Of a DNA stretch of 12,339 nucleotides, positions 7,615-12,339 are shown piece after piece (the first letter of the stretch is position 1; the number at the start of each line of letters is the position of its first letter). The position numbers were made by a program, and so were the translations under genes. The notes beneath the pieces were generated by a model. That model was not told the DNA's origin. It made no database searches and saw only the letters and a list, made by a program, of their open reading frames with translations. The stretch comes from JBBDWZ01 sp050732575 (lineage in GTDB: Bacteria; Gemmatimonadota; Gemmatimonadetes; Longimicrobiales; RSA9). The stretch spans positions 1-12,339 of the forward strand of contig JBOHRF010000138.1 of the NCBI GenBank assembly GCA_050732575.1, in the 5' to 3' direction.

Positions 7615-7672
7615 GGAACGTTACAGGCAGTGCAAAGCGCCAGCGGACGTGCAAAATTGCCTGGAACGTTTC
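7615..7672. repeat. Imperfect 15-nt inverted repeat downstream of ettA
   Basis: The left arm GGAACGTTACAGGCA (7615-7629) and the right arm TGCCTGGAACGTTTC (7658-7672) are reverse complements at 13 of 15 positions, separated by 28 bp. Each arm contains the self-complementary AACGTT, so GGAACGTT also occurs as a direct repeat (7615-7622, 7663-7670). GTGCAAA is repeated inside the spacer (7630-7636, 7649-7655). It begins 20 nt after the ettA stop. No T-run follows on the plus strand, so a standard intrinsic terminator is unlikely. A paired operator or an mRNA-end hairpin are both possible. Confidence 0.6.
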
Positions 7673-7861
7673 GGCTCATCCGTTTTGTCGACCCTGGCAA
7701 CCCGCGTACACATCATGACTTAGCCGGGGCCCCTTGATGGACCGGGCGTTAGAGCAGATCTTGCAACACCCCCCTAAAAAACGAACAGCCGCAAACCCGG
7801 ACGTCGACGTGTGCAGTTGCGTTGGTCGGTGGTGCACGCCGCTGTGTCCACAGCCTGACTT

Positions 7862-7866
7862 GGGAG
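7862..7866 (+). promoter_or_regulatory. Ribosome-binding site fixing the start at 7872
   Basis: GGGAG lies 5 nt before ATG 7872. It selects this ATG, which opens directly into a signal peptide, over an in-frame ATG 138 nt upstream. Confidence 0.75.
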
Positions 7867-7871
7867 TTGTT

Positions 7872-8450
7872 ATGCGGTTAGCCTGGTGCGTTCGATTCGT
7901 TCTGGTCGCCTTGGCTCTCCTGCCCGCAGCTGGGCAGGCGCAGTCGAACGGTCGACCGGCCAACTTCTGGTTCAGCGGCGGAGTGGGCGGCGGCTGGGCC
8001 CGCGTTTCCTGCGCGATTTGCCGCGGCGAGCGCGACCTGGGCGCAGCCGGCTACTTGCGCGTGGGGGTTTCGATCAAAGATGGAATTCTGCTGGGTGCCG
8101 AGGGCAACGCCTGGACCCGCGATCTGGAAGAAAACGGGCGCGAATGGGTGCGCGGCGTCACCGGCGTCGGATACCTGTATCCGCGACCGGGCGGGTCGTT
8201 CTATGTAAAGGCCGGCGTTGGATATCTCGGTTATCGGGCCGAGGACGAGGAAGATGAGATTGGCACGGGCAGCATTGGCGTGCAGCTGGGCGCCGGCTAC
8301 GAATTTCGCATTGGCAGCAATCTGCACATCACGAACTACATGAACCTGCTCACGTCATCGTTTGGCAAATTGCGCTCTGAAGATGACGTCGTGGTCGATG
8401 ACGTGAGCGTCACCTTGCTGCAAATCGGCGTCGGCCTCACTCGCCGGTAA
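7872..8450 (+). CDS. Exported small beta-barrel-like protein, function unknown
   Basis: This predicted secreted protein has 192 residues and is probably an outer-membrane or periplasmic beta-rich protein. Residues 1-23 form a Sec signal peptide: MRLAWCVR, then a Leu/Ala/Val core, with a likely cleavage after GQA. The mature part is Gly-rich with alternating hydrophobic residues and repeated short strands (FSGGVGGGW, YLRVGVSIKDGILLGAEGN, GVTGVGYLY, FYVKAGVGYLGY, GVQLGAGYEF, VTLLQIGVGL), as expected of a small eight-stranded barrel. A CxxC (Cys47, Cys50) sits in the first loop, and acidic loops occur at about 124-129 and 169-177. It lacks the terminal aromatic residue usual in proteobacterial barrels. 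It is the first gene of a three-gene cassette of exported proteins; the next start is 25 nt on. I do not recognise a named family. Confidence 0.8.
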   Translation: MRLAWCVRFVLVALALLPAAGQAQSNGRPANFWFSGGVGGGWARVSCAICRGERDLGAAGYLRVGVSIKDGILLGAEGNAWTRDLEENGREWVRGVTGVGYLYPRPGGSFYVKAGVGYLGYRAEDEEDEIGTGSIGVQLGAGYEFRIGSNLHITNYMNLLTSSFGKLRSEDDVVVDDVSVTLLQIGVGLTRR

Positions 8451-8465
8451 ACGTTGGTCGCTCAC

Positions 8466-8472
8466 TGGAGGT
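8466..8472 (+). promoter_or_regulatory. Ribosome-binding site of the His-rich lipoprotein gene
   Basis: TGGAGGT just before ATG 8476 is a near-perfect anti-16S match, the strongest in the window, with a short 3-4 nt spacing. Confidence 0.8.
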
Positions 8473-8475
8473 AAA

Positions 8476-9735
8476 ATGACATCCCCTCAGCGTAGTGGAT
8501 CACCGCGGTTGTTTGCAATGCTGCTGGTGCCGATGTTCCTGGTACTGGCCAATTGTGATTCTGATATCGTGGCCGATGCCGGCGAGCCGGTTGGCGACAG
8601 CCGAGCCTTCACGGCCTGGGTGCCGGGACCAACGGACACGTGCACACCTGACATTCACAATCGGTATGTGGCGGTGGGTCCGGACGGCTTGCGCTATCCG
8701 ACCTGGCATCCGCCCGTCGATCCGCAAACCGGTTGCCGGTTTGGTCATGAGCACGGTCGCGATCCGCGCGGATCGGACCTGTATGACGATGTCGGACCGC
8801 TGGTTTTTGGTTTAGCCAACCAGCAGCTCGACGTGTTCGATCCGTTGAATCCGCGTCATGAAGACCACGTGGGTCACAAGGTACACTGGGAAAACGACAT
8901 GCGGCTGGATTTCGGTGGCGGCGCCGGCTCCGTGCTCTCCGTGACCTGCGACATTCTGGCCAAGCTGCACCAGGGAACGCACTCGAAAGACGCGTTCACC
9001 AACAACGTGCACGAGATCATCTATCACATCAAATGCACGGACCGCACGGAGATGCACATCCAGATGCTCACCGCCATCGGTGAGGCGGGTGAATTCACAG
9101 TGGCCTGTGACCGCGGACGCAGCATTGACGCGGGCGTACCTTCACCGCGCAATTCGCCCGACGGTGGTGGACACCGCGCCATCCCGGACCGCAGCTGCAT
9201 TGAATCACACATGCTGGTATCCTCGGGCCGTTCGAACTTTGAGGCGGCGCTGCACGAAAGCTGGGAGACATCCCAGAATGTGCGTACGGAGAACGGCCAC
9301 ACGCTGGCCAGCTTCGATCCGTATTTCCAGGTCGTATTCGCCAGCCGTTTCTATGATGCCACCAAGGCGGATCTGACCGGACGTCCTATTGAAGTGTGCT
9401 ACGAAGTGACGCCCAGTGGTGAGCGCGCGCGCGGCGATGAGTGTGAAGACGCGACCGCGGGCGGCACCATCACCGGGTTGCTCTACAACGATCCGCGTTC
9501 GCCATTCCGCGGCGACATGCACTTTATGGACGTGAACGGCAACCGCGTCTCGAACACGGATGGTCCGGAAGTCTGGTACACGGATCCCTATGGCAGGCGC
9601 GCTCGCACCTCGCCGTTCCCGGGATCGATTCGCCAATGGATCGCCCGGGTCGACAACAGCGGCCGCCAGGGCCACGGTCCGGTCATCGACCGCAATCGTG
9701 TTACCACCGGTCCGGGCGTACATGCACCCAACTGA
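8476..9735 (+). CDS. His/Cys-rich exported protein, putative lipoprotein, function unknown
   Basis: The product has 419 residues. Residues 11-26 are a hydrophobic export signal ending in VLANC, a slightly atypical lipobox (Asn at -1), so Cys27 is the likely lipidated residue; Asp28 follows it. Eight further cysteines (56, 87, 158, 187, 211, 241, 308, 323) make an even set suited to disulfides. Histidines cluster: WHPP at 77-80, GHEHG at 90-94, four histidines spaced exactly three apart (128, 131, 134, 137), then His169, 179, 184 and 194. This suggests metal binding, but no catalytic signature such as HExxH is present and I recognise no family. The sequence is balanced and not of low complexity, with many Asp-Pro and Gly turns, so a folded beta-rich domain is likely. 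It sits between two barrel-like exported proteins (25 and 19 nt gaps), pointing to joint expression. Confidence 0.82.
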   Translation: MTSPQRSGSPRLFAMLLVPMFLVLANCDSDIVADAGEPVGDSRAFTAWVPGPTDTCTPDIHNRYVAVGPDGLRYPTWHPPVDPQTGCRFGHEHGRDPRGSDLYDDVGPLVFGLANQQLDVFDPLNPRHEDHVGHKVHWENDMRLDFGGGAGSVLSVTCDILAKLHQGTHSKDAFTNNVHEIIYHIKCTDRTEMHIQMLTAIGEAGEFTVACDRGRSIDAGVPSPRNSPDGGGHRAIPDRSCIESHMLVSSGRSNFEAALHESWETSQNVRTENGHTLASFDPYFQVVFASRFYDATKADLTGRPIEVCYEVTPSGERARGDECEDATAGGTITGLLYNDPRSPFRGDMHFMDVNGNRVSNTDGPEVWYTDPYGRRARTSPFPGSIRQWIARVDNSGRQGHGPVIDRNRVTTGPGVHAPN

Positions 9736-9742
9736 TGCACGT

Positions 9743-9748
9743 GGGAGG
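9743..9748 (+). promoter_or_regulatory. Ribosome-binding site fixing a GTG start at 9755
   Basis: GGGAGG lies 6 nt before GTG 9755. It picks this GTG over the in-frame ATG at 9722, which lies inside the previous gene and has no such motif. Confidence 0.75.
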
Positions 9749-9754
9749 CTACTC

Positions 9755-10465
9755 GTGACAGCAACAACAACGCGGGTGAGCCGAGCCTGGTTGGCTCGGC
9801 TCACCGCCGGCCTGTTCGGTCTTCTGTTACTGGCCGCGCCCACGTCAGCGCGCGCACAGCTCCCGTGGGAAAGTCCACAGCTGTTGAGGCCTGGTGCGCC
9901 CGCGGGCTGGTCCGTGATGTTCATTGATTACGGATTGGATCCAAACAGTGGACTGGGCGGCGCGCTCGCCTATCGCACGGAGCCGGCGCCGCGCGGATTG
10001 GGCTGGCGCGCCAGCGTAGCGCAGGGGCTGGGGGATAAGCTCAATTTCGCCGGAGGCGTGGATATCAGCGCGCCTTTACTGCGGGCTGCGAACGGATTCC
10101 CGCTGGACTTGATCTGGACGGGAGGAGCCGGTGGCTCGTACGGCGAATACATACAGATAGCGTTGCCGGTGGGCGTGGCCGGTGGTCGATCCTTGTCAGC
10201 CGAACACGTCTGGTTCAATCCCTATACATCTGCGCGCGCCGTCCTGGAAGGTCGTTTGGGCGATGCCGCGCCGGAAGGTGACGTGGTGAGTTTCGGCCTG
10301 GCCATTGACGTGGGCGCCGATCTGGCCCTTGGCCGCTCGCGCAGTTTCCTCATGCGCTTTGCCGTTTCCCTGGGTGACCGGAACGCCGCCGCGGTCGGAT
10401 TTCACCTCGGTAGTGGCAGCGGCCTTTCGCCAACCCGCGTCTCACCCATTCGGCGCGTTCCTTGA
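9755..10465 (+). CDS. Exported Gly-rich beta protein, function unknown
   Basis: This predicted exported protein has 236 residues and a GTG start. Residues 1-34 form a Sec signal peptide: basic Thr/Arg n-region, a Leu core (GLFGLLLLAAP), and cleavage after SARA. The mature chain starts QLPWESPQLL and alternates Gly-rich hydrophobic strands (LGGALAYR, LNFAGGVDIS, LDLIWTGGAGGSYG, YIQIALPVGVAGG, SFGLAIDVGADLALG, AAVGFHLGSG), consistent with a small outer-membrane barrel or transthyretin-like beta protein. There are no cysteines in the mature part, in contrast to the two preceding genes. The tail is basic and Pro-rich (SPTRVSPIRRVP). It is the last gene of the cassette, and the selC gene begins 59 nt after its stop. 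I recognise no named family. Confidence 0.78.
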   Translation: MTATTTRVSRAWLARLTAGLFGLLLLAAPTSARAQLPWESPQLLRPGAPAGWSVMFIDYGLDPNSGLGGALAYRTEPAPRGLGWRASVAQGLGDKLNFAGGVDISAPLLRAANGFPLDLIWTGGAGGSYGEYIQIALPVGVAGGRSLSAEHVWFNPYTSARAVLEGRLGDAAPEGDVVSFGLAIDVGADLALGRSRSFLMRFAVSLGDRNAAAVGFHLGSGSGLSPTRVSPIRRVP

Positions 10466-10524
10466 ACAGAGGCCGCCCAAACCCCATCCTCTTCGATAGT
10501 CGTCGCTGATACGCGGCCGTCGGA

Positions 10525-10621
10525 GGGGGTGGATCGGGCCTGGTGGCCTGACTCGTCTTCAAAACGAGCTGGTCTGATGAGCAATCGGACAGGTGGGTTC
10601 GATTCCCACACGCTCCCGCCA
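10525..10621 (+). tRNA. selC: Selenocysteine tRNA, tRNA-Sec(UCA)
   Basis: A 97-nt tRNA of selenocysteine type. Anticodon stem CTCGT/ACGAG (10552-10556, 10564-10568) encloses CTTCAAA with anticodon TCA at 10559-10561. The D stem has 6 bp and a 4-nt loop (CGGGCC, TGGT, GGCCTG at 10535-10550), the tRNA-Sec hallmark. A long variable arm has 7 bp (10572-10578 with 10584-10590). The T arm is GTGGG-TTCGATT-CCCAC (10593-10609). An 8-position acceptor (10525-10532 with 10610-10617) pairs at 7 of 8 positions, two of them G-U, with a G/A mismatch at the inner end. Discriminator G and an encoded CCA end the gene. It decodes in-frame UGA with SelB and a SECIS element; selA, selB and selD are not in the window. 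The 5' end is the least certain part. Confidence 0.92.
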
Positions 10622-11224
10622 ACGGGCCGCGCGCGATTTCATTGGATTCCGCGCATCCACTCGTCATTGCTGCTCGTGACGATTGTTTTTGCGTGTGCTA
10701 CGCGACCGCGCGCTGAGCTTCCGTCAGGTCAGACGCCAACGCCCCAACCCGAGGCTGTTCACGCCACGGCCGGCGCGGACTCCGCAGCAGCGCGGGACGT
10801 GAAGCCAACGTCGAGTACCACCAGCCGCACCGCGGCCGGTGCCGATGTCACCGGTGCCGACCTCGACGCGGCCCGGCCCGTACTCGCGGTTGCGCTCGGT
10901 GAAGCAACGTACTACGCCAGCAAGTTTGATGGTCGGCTCACGGCCAGCGGCATTCGCTTTCACAATAGCGAGCTGTTCGCGGCCCATCGCGAGTATCCGT
11001 TCGGCACGGTCGTGCGCGTGACCAATCTCGAGAACGAGCGATCCGTGGTTCTGCGCGTAGTGGATCGTGGTCCAAACGGCAAATCCGAACGCATCCAGCG
11101 CACCATCATCGATGTGTCGCAGCGCGCGGCACGCCAACTGGACTTCCTGCGGGCCGGCCGCATCAACGTGCGCGTAGAAGTTCTGGAATGGGGTCCCGGT
11201 CGGCGGACACGCGGTCAGCTTTGA
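10577..11224 (+). CDS. rlpA: RlpA-like septal ring lytic transglycosylase, start uncertain
   Basis: This envelope protein should cleave peptidoglycan glycan strands lacking stem peptides. The double-psi beta-barrel domain spans about 107-207: GEATYYASKFDGRLTASG, FAAHREYPFGTVVRVTNL, VVLRVVDRGP, IIDVSQRAARQL, and INVRVEVL. His137 and Asp163 occupy the AAH and DRGP motifs with the same 26-residue spacing as the catalytic His131 and Asp157 of Pseudomonas RlpA. A hydrophobic segment ending in IVFAC (Cys40) looks like a lipoprotein signal, followed by a Pro/Thr/Ala-rich linker. There is no C-terminal SPOR domain. The only in-frame ATG (10577) lies inside the tRNA-Sec variable arm. Other options are TTG 10667, which leaves a very short signal, ATT 10646, or an upstream frame error. 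The 3' end overlaps the convergent tyrA by 10 nt. Confidence 0.8.
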   Translation: MSNRTGGFDSHTLPPTGRARFHWIPRIHSSLLLVTIVFACATRPRAELPSGQTPTPQPEAVHATAGADSAAARDVKPTSSTTSRTAAGADVTGADLDAARPVLAVALGEATYYASKFDGRLTASGIRFHNSELFAAHREYPFGTVVRVTNLENERSVVLRVVDRGPNGKSERIQRTIIDVSQRAARQLDFLRAGRINVRVEVLEWGPGRRTRGQL

Positions 11225-12111
11225 GACAAATCCTTACCGCGCACATTGTGGTTGAGCGGCGCAGAATCCCCTGAGACTGCAGACCGCTGTCCATACGACC
11301 AGCGCAGCGCTTGTCCCAGGAACGCCCGCACCTTGGCCTCATTCCCGGTATCGATGATCGTCCGCAACTCCTGCAATCGCAGCTGGAGGGCAGCCAGCCC
11401 GGCACTGATGTGATCCGCGTTTTGGAGCGCTACGTCGGTCCACAAATCGGGATCGCTAGCGGCCAGGCGAGTCACATCCCGGCCACCGCGGCCGAGCTGG
11501 TCAGGCAGGACTCCGGCTTGCGCCAGCGCCAGCGCCACGGCGCTGGACGCGAACTGCGGCAGATGACTGCTCCAGGCCAGCAGCTCGTCGTGTGTTTCTG
11601 CATCGATGACTTGGGGTTGACCCCCAACGCCTTCCCAGAACGCACGGGCACGATCGAGTACGTCAGCCGAAGAAGATTGAACGGGACAGAGAAAAACGCG
11701 GGCGCCACGAAAGAGACCGGCGCGTGCTGCGTCCCAACCGGAACGGTGGTCGCCGGCAAAAGGATGTGAACCGACAAAGCGCGCTCCCAGGCCCAGTGTT
11801 TCCGCCAGCGCGCAAATGGCCCGCTTGGTACTGCCGACATCGGAAACGAGCAGCGCGTCTTTCAGCCGGGGCTGCGCATGGCGCAGCAGCCGTACGGCGG
11901 CGTTGACGGGAACCGCCAGCACCACGATTTCCGCGCGCTGCAATCCCTGCAGCTCAGGTCCGAGAACGTCATGCACTACCCCTTGTGCGTGGGCAGCGCG
12001 CAGGACATCTGGCGCCCGATCGAAGCCCACGATTTCGTGGCCCGCGTAGGCCAGGTCGTGGGCCAACGAACCGCCCATGAGGCCCAGTCCGAGGATGGCA
12101 ACGGTACTCAA
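11215..12111 (-). CDS. tyrA: Prephenate dehydrogenase (TyrA family)
   Basis: This enzyme oxidatively decarboxylates prephenate (or arogenate) on the route to tyrosine. From the TTG at 12111 it has 298 residues. The NAD-binding Rossmann motif GLGLMGGS is at 8-15, with Asp31 ending strand 2, which favours NAD over NADP. DVGSTK is at 91-96. SHPFAG at 115-120 corresponds to the usual HPMAG with the substrate-binding/catalytic His (here His116). THDELLAWSSHLPQ is at 173-186 and GGRDVTRLAASDPDLW at 209-224. The TTG overlaps the chorismate mutase stop as TTGA and follows an AGGCGGG stretch. This puts the Rossmann fold at the N-terminus as usual, so I prefer it to the GTG at 12138, which lacks a ribosome-binding site. 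There is no fused ACT or mutase domain. The final 25 residues are polar and likely unstructured. Confidence 0.93.
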   Translation of the reverse strand: MSTVAILGLGLMGGSLAHDLAYAGHEIVGFDRAPDVLRAAHAQGVVHDVLGPELQGLQRAEIVVLAVPVNAAVRLLRHAQPRLKDALLVSDVGSTKRAICALAETLGLGARFVGSHPFAGDHRSGWDAARAGLFRGARVFLCPVQSSSADVLDRARAFWEGVGGQPQVIDAETHDELLAWSSHLPQFASSAVALALAQAGVLPDQLGRGGRDVTRLAASDPDLWTDVALQNADHISAGLAALQLRLQELRTIIDTGNEAKVRAFLGQALRWSYGQRSAVSGDSAPLNHNVRGKDLSQS

Positions 12112-12339
12112 GGCTGACCCGCCTGCGCGCGCCGGCACAGGCCAATGACATGCCAGAAAATTTCGCGCATCTCCTCGGCAGCCAGGCCGGCATCACGGGC
12201 CAGGGCGCTGGCGTGTCGCACCACGTTCGCCTCGCGGGCCGGATCGAGCGTGGGCAATCCCGCCCCTCGCTTCAACAGGCCGACTTGACGGGCCAGCAGA
12301 ACGCGCTGGGCAATCAGCTCCACCAGCCGCACATCCACC
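12108..12339 (-). CDS. Chorismate mutase, AroQ type (partial)
   Basis: This enzyme converts chorismate to prephenate, the substrate of the coupled TyrA. About 76 C-terminal residues are visible; the N-terminus lies beyond the right edge. The all-helical AroQ signature is clear: VRLVELIAQR, then ARQVGLLKR (Arg and Lys of the active site), LDPAREANVV (the DPxRE motif), and the last helix with IGLCRRAQ, where the final Gln matches the active-site Gln88 of E. coli chorismate mutase. A GTG at 12338 is in frame, but the first helix normally begins about 15 residues earlier with another active-site Arg, so the real start is probably outside. Its stop overlaps the tyrA start by 4 nt, indicating translational coupling of consecutive pathway steps. 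Whether it is stand-alone or the C-terminal part of a larger enzyme cannot be seen. Confidence 0.88.
   Translation of the reverse strand, partial: VDVRLVELIAQRVLLARQVGLLKRGAGLPTLDPAREANVVRHASALARDAGLAAEEMREIFWHVIGLCRRAQAGQP

Larger units (their letters stand above)
7595..7871. other. Intergenic region between ettA and the secreted-protein cassette
   Basis: This is the largest gap in the window (277 bp). It holds the inverted repeat at 7615-7672, a GGGGCCCC palindrome at 7726-7733 and adjacent C6 and A6 tracts at 7769-7774 and 7776-7781. The promoter of the downstream cassette should lie here, but no -35/-10 pair is convincing. An open frame from 7734 runs into the next gene but has neither a ribosome-binding site nor protein character before the true start. 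Confidence 0.5.

Noticed and set aside
7734..7871. N-terminal extension of the small barrel-like protein from ATG 7734
   Set aside because: It would place a signal peptide 46 residues inside the protein and has no ribosome-binding site; ATG 7872 has both.
9560..9754. N-terminal extension of the third exported protein from ATG 9560 or 9722
   Set aside because: It overlaps the end of the His-rich gene and displaces the signal peptide; GTG 9755 has a GGGAGG site at the right distance.
9205..9924. Minus-strand open frame of 239 codons opposite the His-rich gene
   Set aside because: It has no domain, no ribosome-binding site and Arg/Ala-rich composition typical of antisense frames in GC-rich DNA.
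10522..10524. Placing the tRNA-Sec 5' end at 10522 (GGAG start)
   Set aside because: With the discriminator and CCA fixed by the 3' end, a 5' end at 10525 leaves the usual 2-nt linker before the D stem and pairs 7 of 8 acceptor positions; 10522 pairs fewer and gives a 5-nt linker.
10529..10576. GTG start at 10529 for the rlpA-like gene
   Set aside because: It begins within the tRNA-Sec acceptor stem and adds residues encoded by conserved tRNA structure.
10525..10621. selC as an integration site for a genomic island
   Set aside because: No integrase, direct repeat of the tRNA 3' end or composition change is visible; a housekeeping-type rlpA gene follows directly.

Overview
This window comes from a moderately GC-rich, Gram-negative-type (diderm) bacterial chromosome. 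The evidence for an outer membrane is an Mla/MCE lipid-transport operon, an RlpA-type lytic transglycosylase and several exported barrel-like proteins. The style of the small exported proteins (signal peptide, CxxC, short glycine-rich beta strands), the mono-cluster ferredoxin and the fused DhaL-DegV protein resemble what I recall from Gemmatimonadota. That placement is an inference from memory; a proteobacterium is not excluded.

Layout, left to right. (1) 1-2132, minus strand: an mlaE-mlaF-mlaD-type operon (permease, ATPase, MCE substrate-binding protein). The first two genes share a 4-nt stop/start overlap, and the MCE gene runs off the left edge. (2) 2338-2724, plus: ridA, divergent from the mla operon and tail-to-tail with the next gene. 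(3) 2732-4542, minus: a DhaL/FakA-like plus DegV/FakB-like fusion (putative fatty-acid kinase), split into two overlapping frames by an apparent one-base deletion near 3834-3835. (4) 4624-4869, plus: a small ferredoxin, ending 1 nt from a convergent diacylglycerol-kinase-family lipid kinase (4871-5803, minus). (5) 5909-7594, plus: ettA, an ABC-F translation factor. (6) 7595-7871: intergenic, with an imperfect inverted repeat. (7) 7872-10465, plus: a tight cassette of three exported proteins without recognised function: a small barrel-like protein, a His/Cys-rich putative lipoprotein, and a second barrel-like protein. (8) 10525-10621, plus: a selenocysteine tRNA (selC, anticodon UCA) with encoded CCA, followed at once by an rlpA-like gene with no clear start codon. 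(9) 11215-12339, minus: tyrA (prephenate dehydrogenase) coupled to an AroQ-type chorismate mutase that runs off the right edge.

Most genes are housekeeping: envelope lipid asymmetry, lipid phosphorylation, translation control, peptidoglycan and tyrosine biosynthesis. No insertion sequence, CRISPR array, prophage gene or integrase is visible. The least explained part is the three-gene secreted cassette at 7872-10465, above all the His-rich protein at 8476-9735. The most informative single elements are the selC gene, which implies UGA recoding in this organism, and the frameshifted kinase fusion. No gap between genes exceeds about 280 bases; I found no convincing sigma-70 promoter or rho-independent terminator in the gaps.
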